Shown here piece after piece: positions 34,344 through 48,584 of a stretch of 64,000 bases of DNA. The position numbers and the translations under genes were made by a program. Position 1 is the first letter of the stretch, and the number at the start of each line of letters is the position of its first letter. This DNA is from Taiwanofungus camphoratus (lineage: Eukaryota > Basidiomycota > Agaricomycetes > Polyporales > Taiwanofungaceae), in the NCBI GenBank assembly GCA_003999685.1, contig CP021225.1, positions 1,116,001 to 1,180,000 on the forward strand, in the 5' to 3' direction. The notes beneath the pieces were generated by a model. The model was not told where the DNA came from and did not search any database. It saw only the letters and a program-made list of their open reading frames with translations.

Positions 34344-36152
34344 ATGTCTGTTGTGCACCCTCAACTATTGAGTAGCCTGGACACTCTAAAGTACCGAATC
34401 AAAGATGCTTTCTGGGCTTTGTCATCATGCATATGCCAGCAATCCGCGAAGGTCAAAATCAACGGGCGTACATGTTAGTTATCGGGCTTATTTCCTCCAA
34501 TTTCCTTTGAACTGAGGTATTGCGTGTTTCTGTCATGGCATGGCCGTCGTTCAGTCAAAATCGCCAAAGTCTTAGGAGAGGGAGGCTTCTCGTTCGTCTA
34601 TCTAGCTCAAGATGAACACAGCGGAGTGCGTCTTCATCGTGTCGAATAAGCTTTCCTCTAGTTCATTTCGAGTTCCTTACAGAGACAATTCGCGCTGAAG
34701 AAGATCCGGTGTCCAAGCGGCGCTGAGGACGTCAGACAGGCTATGCGTGAAGTCGAGGCCTACAGAAGATTTAAGTGAGTTCAATGTTTCGTAAGAGTGA
34801 ACAGTCCTTAATGTTATTCCCCAACAGACATCCTAATATCATCCGTATTCTTGTGCGCTGCTTCCGATTCATTGTTTTACTGTGACAGAAGGCTCAAGTT
34901 CGGCGTAGGATTCCGCTGTTGTACAGGACCCGAACGGGGATGGACAAGTTGTATATTTATTTCTTCCGCTGTACAAGGTATGTAGCTTCTGGTCTTTATA
35001 TCTAAAGAAGCTCTGTTCAACACGGAACGAAGAGAGGCAATCTACAAGACGCTATTAACGCCAACTCCATCAATGGCACTCATTTCTCTGAGCAAGAGAT
35101 GCTCCGCCTTTTCAAGGGCACGTGTGAAGCTGTGCGCGCTATGCATGACTACCGTGCCCCCATAGGATCAAAGTCCGAGCCATTCCCATCTAGGGAGAAC
35201 CAGTCATCCTCAGCTCGAGGGCAAAATTCTGATCGGCACTCAGAAGACGATGAAATGTTCCCTCATCCGGAAGGAGACGCTGACGGCGGGTACTCGTATC
35301 ATAATTCGGGGAACGGATCAGCTGTGCCTCTCATGACGAAGCACAGGCCGGATGAAAATGAAACGATCTTTGATGGGGATGAAGAGCTATCGCGGATACA
35401 GCAAAGCGGTGCGAGTACGAACGAGACATCAGGACAGGTAGAACTTGTCCCTTATGTACATCGTGACCTGAAGCCAGGGTAACCTCATAGCCATGCATTC
35501 TTTGACACCAGAAGCTAATGATTTGCCTTCTTGTAGAAATGTCATGATTGCAGATGACGGATCACCAATTTTGATGGACTTCGGTAGCGCGATGAAGGCC
35601 AGAATCAAAATTGAGAACCGTTCTCAAGCCTTGCTACAGCAGGTCCATCTGACTTCTTCAAGCCGAGGCTAGTTCATTGATCATTCGGAGTAGGACATTG
35701 CAGCTGAGCAGAGCACGATGGCATATCGAGCACCGGAGCTTTTCGACGTCAAGACGGGCGTTACGCTTGATGAGAAGGTGGACATCTGGGTATGTTTCTC
35801 GGAACAGTGTACACTTCACAGGTTGCTAATCATTTCGTCATTTACTACTCAGTCCCTCGGCTGTACCCTTTTTGCTTTGGCCTATTCACATTCGCCCTTC
35901 GAAAATACCCAGACTACAGAACAGGGTGGTTCGATAGCCATGGCGGTCATGAATGCGCAATACAAGCACCCAAGCTCAGCATATTCTCAAGGTCTGAAAA
36001 GTCTGATCGACAGCATGTTGAAGGTCAACCCGCAAGACAGGCCGGATATCCACCAGGTAAGGCCCAAAATCAATAATCAGCCGGAAATTCTCAGATATAA
36101 ATGGTGACAGGTCATCGAAATGACCAACCGAGTGTTACAAAACTTGCGATAG
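34344..36152 (+). CDS. STK16/Env7-type serine/threonine kinase
   Basis: Membrane-associated kinase of the NAK family, like human STK16 and yeast Env7 (vacuolar). The start at 34344 gives SSCICQQSAKVKINGRT, joined by splicing to FKIAKVLGEGGFSFVYLAQD. The cysteines near residues 28-30 match the lipid-modified N-terminus of STK16. Then come QFALKKIRCPSG (catalytic Lys), VHRDLKPGNVMI, LMDFGSA, TMAYRAPELFDVKTG and DIWSLGCTLFALAYSHSPFE. It ends in EMTNRVLQNLR. An insertion of about 100 Ser/Asp/Glu-rich residues separates AMHDYRAP from the HRD loop. The upstream ATG was preferred to the one at 34405 because only its frame joins to the kinase exon. Confidence 0.92.
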
Positions 36153-36288
36153 CCTCAGCGTTTGGTTCCGTTGTATTTACTTACCTTCTTTTGGGTACCT
36201 ACGTATTGATTGGACTGTTAATGGACCGTAATGCAGTAAGCCTAATGAGTGGACCATCAGGGTATCCAATGATCAAACCAGTTGATCC

Positions 36289-37462
36289 CTAATCTGCATC
36301 GCTACGACGTCTTTTCCGTACCCCACTTTTTAGGCCCTGCACCCTATTAACGTTCTTCAGTTCCCGCTTTGGACGATTGTTAGTAATCGTTCTTTTCGCC
36401 TCGCTAGTAGGAGACGATAGGATGTTGGTCTCGGGCATCGCAGAGGTAGGTTGTTTCCGGTGAGAGCTTGCGCGTTGAGACTCTGCAGGAAGAATATTTC
36501 GTCCACCTACTTCTTTTCCTACCTTTCGCTGTTTCTGCGGTCTCGGTAAGGTACTTTTGGACGCAAAGGAAACCGTGTCTGTTGCGGATGACTCTACTGC
36601 TTCTTTTGCCTTGGCTTCCTTTCGCGCCTTAGCCTTCGCTTTCATAATTTTATGGTTTTCGCGTTTGACTGTATTCATAGATTGTCTTGCTTTCTGTTAT
36701 GACTGTTCAGCGGGAGTATTCGAAAGAGTATTCCGATTCCATACCCTCTTCTGAGCGCGCTTAGACAGTGCTCCTACCGAGCTTTCCGCCTTCGCACTAG
36801 GGCGCGACTCCACGAGATCCCGAACGTCGATATCAGGACCTGCCTTGCTGGCTTTTTGGGTGAATCGAGTATATCTTCGGATGTGGGCCTGTACATCGTT
36901 CAGCGCAAGGTCAAGTTTACAAGGACAAACCAGTGCCCACCTGAGAGGCCTGATGTACTTCAGCCATGATTGTATTTTTGAGTAGTTTTCCTGGGCATAC
37001 GATACAGGCCTTCACGTCAGGCTCAAGCGAGACAGTATATAGAGGATTGTTCAATGCTTCAGGAACAGACATGGGGGACTCCACGTCGTCGTCCTCCGAA
37101 TCACCATCGTCCTCCGTCTCTTCCTCTTCTTCGGCCTCGTCCTCATCCTCTCCTTCATCTCCTTTATCAATCATTCCTGGGAGAAATTCATCCTGGCCTT
37201 CTTCACCAGAAGAATCATCTCCAGAACTTGAGGATTCGTCCGAGTCAGTATCATGCAGTCCCAAGACCTCCTTCATCTCTGCATCTAGTCCCAACTCTTC
37301 CTCTTTCTCCTGCTTCTTGCGTTTGTTCTCTACACGCTTGTACATATTGGTCCAGATATTTCGGGAGATCCTAGGCTGACAATACAAAGGCAGGCAGTAT
37401 TGGTGTTCAAGGCAGTGTTCCTTTAGTCCAGGAGGAAAACCCGTGATCGAGACCCCCTTCAT
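36289..37462 (-). CDS. U1-type C2H2 zinc-finger protein, probably nucleolar
   Basis: The conserved start of the protein reads PRISRNIWTNMYKRVENKRKKQEKEEELG. A highly acidic stretch (EEGQDEFLPGM, then D/E runs) follows, then a zinc finger CIVCPGKLLKNTIMAEVHQAS continuing to AH: the spacing C-x2-C-x13-H-x5-H is that of U1-type or dsRNA-binding C2H2 fingers. After an intron (CAG/GTGGGC to ACAG) come AHIRRYTRFTQKASK and, after another, a Lys/Arg/Ala-rich tail ending VRKRRRSDAD. Acidic and basic tracts around an RNA-type finger fit a ribosome-biogenesis or nucleolar factor, which is an inference. The first exon is uncertain: an ATG at 37462 is given, but a small upstream exon reaching 37586 is possible. 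Confidence 0.75.
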
Positions 37463-37509
37463 ATAGCAGTGCTGTGGCACGCACTATACGCTTGTCTTTT
37501 GCCACTAAG

Positions 37510-39598
37510 ATGACCTCGACTGCTGCATCTACGTCCTCCATATCTTCACCCCAGGTTGTACCATCTAATTCCTCAGATAGGAACATCAAAGTCTGTCATA
37601 TATCACCGTGGAGTTCTGTTCGAGGGCCGACTGACGCGGGGCTTGCAGCGCAAACTCGAAGATGCCATCCAGAGTTTAGATGAAGCTGTTTCACCCTCTG
37701 TATCCCTTCCCGACCAACCGCCTCCCACGAAAAGACTGAGAACTGGACGCTCTCTTTATTCTACCTTGGCGAAGTATGGAATCAGGAAGGAACCCAAACC
37801 GTCAGTCGGCAAGATATTTGGAAGGCACCATCAAGTCTAACGTATCCCACGTCTTTCCTTACAGAATCCCAAGCACCAACGATTTCGACAATCTTTCCAA
37901 GACTGCGCCACACCTTGCGGCTATCCTCTCTCGGAGTGCTAGCCGCGCCAGAAAGGCTCTGCCGTTCAAGCTTGGTCAAATGCCGTCGACACCCAACTTG
38001 GCTGCATCGCGCTCAACTTCGGAGTATCGACCATCCTCGATGCAGTCGTTTTTGTCCCGTCTAGGCACTTTCAAGCTTACCACGTATGCTAATAAGCCAC
38101 CTGCAATTGATGCCGTCGCTGCGGCAAAGTGTGGCTGGATCAACAACGGGAAGGACCGCCTAGTATGTGGAATGTGTGATATTTCGTGGGTCGTTGGGGG
38201 AAGAGAGGGAATGAGCAGGGACGCTGGTATGTAGGGATGACCGAAGGTAGGTTTGAGCTGACTGACGGCTTGGTAGCAAACACCTTGATCGAGAAGCAAC
38301 GAGCTTCCTTGGTTGACATGCATAAGGATGGATGCCCATGGAAAACGAGGCAGTGTGACCGTATGCATTGACTTCTCAGATTGTAAATGCGGTGCTTACG
38401 GTAACGAATTTAGAATCAATATACCGGATACCACTGCAAACTCCACTGGCTATGTCCCGAGAAATCAAGTCTCGGGCAGTCGCTCTCGATGCTGTTCTGG
38501 AGGGCGTAGAAATCAAGCACCCCTTGGTAGGCCTATGCAGCTCTTGCTACTACAATATAATCTAACGTGGGATTTGTAGACGTCCCCTCAAGTACAATCG
38601 TTGCTATCAACAATATCTTCCGTCATATTACCTACGTTTGCGTCTCCTGACGCTAACCAAACACAATCGCCTAATGAGGTACCAAATCCTATTCCGAGCA
38701 TTACTCCTGCACAGCCAAATCCATCCGAGATAGCTGTCATAACATCCTTATTCGGGTGGGCGATCGTACTGCCTGCTCCGCCTGCAGAAAGAGCACGCAC
38801 GTCGTCCGCACCGTCCATCTCACGTGCTAACTCCGTAGCGCCTTCAACCCCTACACGAGCTGTTCGCTCACCATCTGTGGCACCTCTTCGAGATAGCACA
38901 CCCATCCCCAGCACGTTAAGCTCACCGCTTACGTTCCGATCGACCGTGTCGACTAGTCCAAGTCGGGCGGTGGGACAAGTCAAACCGGATGCGACGCTTC
39001 TTCACTGCTCGCTATGTCAGCGACGGGTCGGGTTGTGGGCCTTCATCGCTACCTCGCAAAGCAACGGGAAGGCACCAGCGATGGAGACACGGCTACCCCA
39101 GGCAAACGGAACAAGGTCGCAGTCGCGGCGACAGCTCGATGTTTTGAGAGAGCATCGGTCGTATTGTCCCTATGTCGTCCGTTCAACGGTCCTCCCATCT
39201 ATGCCTGTCCCATCGCCGGCGCACGCGCGCTCCGAATCTGCTGCATCGTTGATGAGTCCTTCTATAACTCTGTTTGGGGATACTTCGGGTGCTGTGGAGG
39301 GATGGCGCGCATTATTGACTGTGGTCCTCCGTCATGGCATAGCACGGAGACAGCGGCTAGGGTTGAACAGGGTACCGAATGGGAGAAGAGTAAGCCACGA
39401 TGCGGAAGACGAAGGAGCATCCGGTCGAGCACAGGAATCACCAGTGGAGGTCGATCCAGTGGAGGCTATGGTTACTGGTGTGAAGACCCGTGGTGTACGT
39501 ATTTCGCCGTTATTTTGGCAATCGTTGCTCTGCGCTCACAATACGTGCTCGTTCAGGGCAAGGAGTTGTTGAAATATGTCAAGGGTCTTCTTGGCTGA
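37510..39598 (+). CDS. C3HC zinc-finger protein, NIPA/Rsm1-like
   Basis: Homologue of animal NIPA (ZC3HC1) and fission yeast Rsm1, a nuclear-pore basket and mRNA-export factor. A 15-residue first exon (37510-37554) is spliced at 37649 to RKLEDAIQSLDEAVSPSVS. The first zinc domain shows KCGWINN, VCGMCDISWVV and LVDMHKDGCPWKTRQCD. The second has LLHCSLCQRRVGLWAF and LREHRSYCPYVV, with the H-x3-C pattern. Ser/Pro-rich linkers lie between them. The last intron joins VKTRG to GKELLKYVKGLLG. The gene starts within 50 bases of the divergent zinc-finger gene, so the two may share a promoter. Confidence 0.9.
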
Positions 39599-40106
39599 CA
39601 TGGGAGTTTGACCCTGGCAAGTCGTTGTTAGTTTGTGTGATAGATGCTCTGTGATACCGTTATCTCATTTGCCTCCTAGATAGCATTGTACCTGTTTCTC
39701 GCTTGTCTAGTTCGAAGTGTGACATGGCATTGCTGGACGGTTTCTTCGTGCCCTATTGTACTTAATTTACCTACGTTTCCTGGCTGGTAGGAATCCACAG
39801 AGCTGGTCAGCACTGGAGAAAGATGAATTGGACATGACCATGCCAGTTCTGAGAGCTGATTTCGTTGTAGGTTCACTAGACTACTATATAGGTAGGTATT
39901 TAATGGTGAATATTCAAACATCACCTTTTGAGGAGATGTCCGGATGCATCTTGGGCCTGAGCTAGTTGCCGAGTCACTGCGGCTTCCTCCTGTCACCACC
40001 ACTCGTCCACACCCGGCTAGGAATTACTGCCTTCATTTTTCTTCGCTGCCTCTCATGCAACTATTTAGATCCTTTTCATCTTGATAATCTGCCTCACTTA
40101 TTCGCC
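39599..40106 (+). other. Intergenic region between the C3HC and Ndfip-like genes
   Basis: A 500-base 3' flank and promoter. No gene or element is recognised. Confidence 0.4.
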
Positions 40107-41489
40107 ATGCCTGCTGGTTACGCCCCTCTACCCAATCCCCGCTCCGAGCCAGAGGCTGAGCGTGAGATGGAGGAGGCGTTTGACTCTGATCATGGTGACG
40201 ACGAACATCACACGGAGTCTACGCCCTTAACACAAGGTTATATCCCTACCGAACGACCAGAGCCCACGGCATTGACGATCCCTGGAGCTTATGACTTCGA
40301 GCGCGATTACGACTATCCCCCACCAGGTTCCCCACCGAGTCCAACTGCTTTCGCTCTACCCAATGACATTGGAAATACGAACGGCCAGCTACCATCAGCC
40401 CCTGTACGCCCTCAGTCGAATCGACCATCGTTCTTCCGGAGAGCAGTGGGTGCTCTGCTACCACAGCATTACGCAAGAATACCTTCGGGGCCTGCCGTCA
40501 CAAGACCAAGAGGAGGTGGAATTGAGAATGATGGCGTTTTCGCTAATGTGATGGCCAAGCCGGGCAGGTCTGTTGCAGTGAGAGACAGGAACGGAGAGGT
40601 ATACATGGTGCCAGAGGAGGTTCAGAACGAGATGCCACCAGTGAGCACACACGCTACTCATCCATTCTCATCTTCTAAAATGGTTTGCTATATGGCAACG
40701 TTTGTTCAAGTAGTCGTACACCGAAGCACAAGCAGACGCTGTACCTCCATACTGGGAGACTACTGTTCACGCGCCTCTAGGTCTTGGCCCGGGCGATATG
40801 ATCGTCGATGACCTGCCCACCGGCTCTGTCGTCTTCTTCATTGCCACCATTTTCGTCTCGTATTTCTTCCAATTCGTAGGCTTCATCCTCACTTATCTCC
40901 TGCACACAAGCCACGCTGCAAAGTATGGGTCGCGTGCGGGCCTTGGTCTGACTCTCATTCAATACGGCTTCGCTTCGCGCGCTCAGACGGGAGAAGACGC
41001 CGAGTTTGGGCAGGATGTTTTGTTTTGGAACGCGACGGCAGGTACACCCATGTTGGTCCCAAAACTAGAGCCTACTTTTCTGCCCAACGGGACCTATGTG
41101 GACCTAACCCCAGAGCTCGGTTTTACATCGCGAGATTGGATGTCCCTGCTTTTGATGACACTTGGTGCGCGTCTATCCCTCCCCATAGATGTGCACTTCA
41201 TGTACTTATCCATTTCGATTGTTTAGGTTGGTTCCTTCTACTGTCCTCCCTCATCGGATTCTATCGCGTCAAGCGCTGGGAAATGTCCATACGAACGTCT
41301 GATGTTTCGCCACTCTCTCCCGATCAGATGCGCAGAGATGCCGAGGTGCGCCGCAATATCGAGCGAGTGTTCGGGCTTCTAGATTACGGTGATTCTGGGC
41401 CGGACGACAATGGTGAAAGGCGGGCTGAGCCAGTGAGTGAGGCTGAGGAGAGACTGCAGAGAGATCTAAGAGCCGCCGGACTATTATAG
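40107..41489 (+). CDS. Ndfip/Bsd2-type ubiquitin-ligase adaptor
   Basis: Three-pass membrane adaptor of the Ndfip1/2 and Bsd2 family, which recruits Nedd4/Rsp5 ligases to sort membrane cargo. The N-terminal half is Pro/Glu-rich and cytosolic. A PPSY motif, the ligase-binding PPxY type, is created exactly across the splice junction between 40640 and 40714. Membrane segments follow: VVFFIATIFVSYFFQFVGF, GFILTYLLHTSHAAKYGSR with GLGLTLIQYGF, and SLLLMTLGWFLLLSSLIGFY. The C-terminus is charged and ends DLRAAGLL. Length and topology match the family. In yeast Bsd2 controls metal-transporter sorting. Confidence 0.9.
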
Positions 41490-41842
41490 TCCTGGCCGAA
41501 TACTCCCATTTCTCAGGGTCTGTATACCGTTGTCAGCTTCAGTTGTAGATTCCGGGGTTTGTATATTTATTCAAATCACTAATCTTTTTCTGTACACCTT
41601 GGCAATTTGAGGCGGACAACATTTTTCTTTCTGTTTGGATCAGCAATTGGTCGCGGTCACGCGACTAAGTTCGCTAGAGAAGCAAGGGACCCTCGATTCC
41701 CAACGACGACTATTCAACCTGTCGCCACTGCCCAATTTCCCCAGCTGCCCACTCGCATCAATTTGTATCGTAGATAGCCAGGCTTACCGCCGTGCTATCT
41801 TTCCGACTTACAATAGGCCGGGAACTCCCTAGAATTTGGTCT
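41490..41842 (+). other. Intergenic region between Ndfip-like and HEN1 genes
   Basis: A 350-base segment holding the 3' flank and promoter. Nothing else is recognised. Confidence 0.4.
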
Positions 41843-43556
41843 ATGCTTGTCCCGCTGCAACCAACGACCGATAAGAACAAAATGGCATCGTTTGGAGATC
41901 AAGGTCAGAAAGAGCTGACGGTAACGTTTCAACCGCCACTCTATCTACAACGAAGAGGATGGGTATTCGATCTCCTGAGAAGAGAGGGCATCGAGACGGT
42001 ACAATTATCTATCCCAATTGTTGTTCCCTTCACTCATCTCGTGTTGCATAGATATTAGATGTCGGCTGCGGTGAAGGCGAACTGATTGCCTGCCTATGTA
42101 ATCCTGCCCCATGGCTGCTACCTCCACCCACCTCGTTACTAGAGACATTGGCGACACCTAAGTCAGAACGTCCCATACAACCTGAACCATATCATGAGTC
42201 AAATCTGCACCCTATGAAAGTTCTCGGACTTGATGTCTCCTTGACCGATCTCCAGCATGCGATAGAAAACACTGCACCTATGCCTCCAGCCCAGACAGAC
42301 TCTTGGTCGACTCCTACGCGATGGGAACCCCTAGAAGTCAAGATCTGGCACGGCAGACTAGAGTGCGTCAACCCTGAATTCATTGGTGTTGAATGTATAG
42401 TTTGTACGGAAGTGTATGTACCACTCGTACTCCGAGAGTGTTGATTTGTCTTGACATGGGAATCCTCCCCGGTCGTCCTTATACATTTGTCATACTGCAT
42501 GCATCATGTAGTATTGAACACTTGCCAGAAGAGACACTGCAAGAATTCGCGCCCATCCTGCTCGGCATCTATCACCCCCAGTTCTTGCTTATTACAACAC
42601 CTTCGTACACGTTCAACGCACGATTCACTCCCCCAGAATCTCCCGCCAGCCTACGGAGCGGTTACCCTGACCCAACAGGCAGGACAACCCGCATTTTTCG
42701 GCACCATGACCACAAGTTCGAGTGGACGGTAGAAGAGTTCACAGCATGGTGTAAGAGCGTAGCAGGAGAGTGGGGCTACGACGTTGAGATTGGTGGTGTT
42801 GGCAAGGCTCAGGAGAAGGATGAGTGGGAACGAGACGATGAGCTTGGCTATGCAAGTCAAGTCGCAGCTTTCAGACGGCGCGAAGGAGACCAATATGACA
42901 GACAGCGAAGAGAAAGGTGTAGTAACCTCGGAATCTACCAAAAGACAGGGGCAAGAGAAAGGCACAACTTGCTTATTACTCATCACCATGTCGCAAGCAA
43001 GCACGCCCGTCAACCGAAATCACTTCTAGAGATCGGCGAGACAGTGAAGGCGAAGATGCTATATTACCAAGAGTCTACGATGTCAGTGGCGGAGCTGTGG
43101 TTTGAGAAAGACATTGGATTCTCATGCGGGGGATGGATAGAGGTAATGACCCTTGCAGTGGAGGAACATGAAGCACTTCACCTAAGCAAGGTGCATTCCG
43201 AAGGGATAATCAAATTGAAAGTACAGCTGCTGGCCGAGACTCAGTCAGAGAGCGTTTTACGGCCAGTGGGAGTGCCTATGGAAGAAGGGAAGGATCATGA
43301 TTTCCCTGTGGGTTTGCTTGAGGTTTCCCCTGTGGAGGAGCAACCGGTCTGGGGAGATGTTGAGTCTCAATGGGGCCCGTTTCTGCCAATTACGCAAGGC
43401 GACACTGTGTCTGTAGCCGAAGACACAGACAGTCTGTCCCAAGTATGCAGCCATGGCTGGAGCCTTGCTGAAACATCTGAACAAGTCTGGGACTCTATAG
43501 AAGGCTGGAGCAGACTGGAGAAAGTCATCACCACTGGATCGGACTCGGTGTGGTGA
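41843..43556 (+). CDS. HEN1: HEN1-type small RNA 2'-O-methyltransferase
   Basis: S-adenosylmethionine-dependent enzyme that methylates the 3'-terminal 2'-OH of small RNAs and protects them from tailing and decay. Introns near 42000-42051 and 42418-42512 join ILDVGCGEGELIACL (cofactor motif I), KVLGLDVSLTDLQHA, GVECIVCTEV and IEHLPEETL. The E-x-x-E-H set in EVIEHL and the later HDHKFEWTVEEF are the HEN1 metal-binding and signature region. TPSYTFNARF is also typical. About 200 residues follow the catalytic domain without a recognised fold. There is no dsRNA-binding part, as in animal and bacterial HEN1. The start may be 41843 or the ATG at 41882. Confidence 0.9.
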
Positions 43557-47609
<4,053 letters not shown>

Positions 47610-48584
47610 TCCTGTCCTGTCTGAGTTTTGGGGCGCTAGTATCTTGGTTAATCTACAAAGTATTGAAGAGCTACATCGTAATCGTATTCGACTATCATCC
47701 CTTTCCTTGGGAAAGTCATAGGACATGGTAAGATGCAAGTCTGATAAGTATATGGATCAGCAGACGGCTAGACCTCGGAATGTTTCTACTAGATGCCTTG
47801 TAAATTTCTTCGAGGGATATAGATAAACAGGACTACGCATGCATGCAGGATGTAGAACAGCACGTATCTGATGAGTGGGGCCAGTGACACAGCTGATCTT
47901 CGTCCGCTGGATTCGAATTTTGGGCCCTCGCAGCAACAGGTGCTCACGTCGGCCATGATGTCGACTGAGCAGTGAAGTCTCTACGACCACGGGGTGATTC
48001 ATTAGAGAACCAGCACTGCCCCATGCTTTCGCCCCAATTGAATATCGCTGTATCGCGTATAGAGTATTGCACTTTCTGCTTGTCTACTTACCATAGGTCT
48101 GGCGGTCACAACTATCGAAGGAGGTAGGTCTTGAGACATTCTGAGCTTCTTGACCCATATGCTTCCCAGTCTGGCTGTTGCGGATGTTGCATGACTTCTG
48201 ACCTCAGTTAATCGCCTGGTTTTTTTTGTGAACCTGGTGCGATAGAGGTTCATCGTGCTTGCGAGAAAAGTATCTGACCTAAGTACGGCTATGCACATTC
48301 TCTACATCCCACGTCACTCATTATATGAGGGGCCGCACATAATGGACAGGTCTGCCATTGTGTTAATGATATTTGATTTCAGCATTTTGATTTGACTGGT
48401 GAGGACCAGGTGGCAAGACTACAATTCCAAATGCTGCAGCTTGACGTCTCGTGTACGCCGACTCATATCTTGTGCTTCTTTACGCCAGAGCGTTCCGTGT
48501 GCTAGTGATTGGTTGTATGATGTAGTCTAATTATATAGGCCAATATAACAATCTGATATGAAAGCAGAGGCACGAAGGAGCGCG
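47610..48584. other. Intergenic region between convergent CYP51 and Dss1-type genes
   Basis: About 975 bases of 3' flanks. Short minus-strand frames here resemble no family, and no element was recognised. Confidence 0.4.

Noticed and set aside
34405-34473. ATG at 34405 as start of the STK16-like kinase
   Set aside because: Its frame does not join in phase to the exon beginning FKIAKVLGEGG. The ATG at 34344 does, and it supplies the expected Cys-rich N-terminus and VKINGRT.
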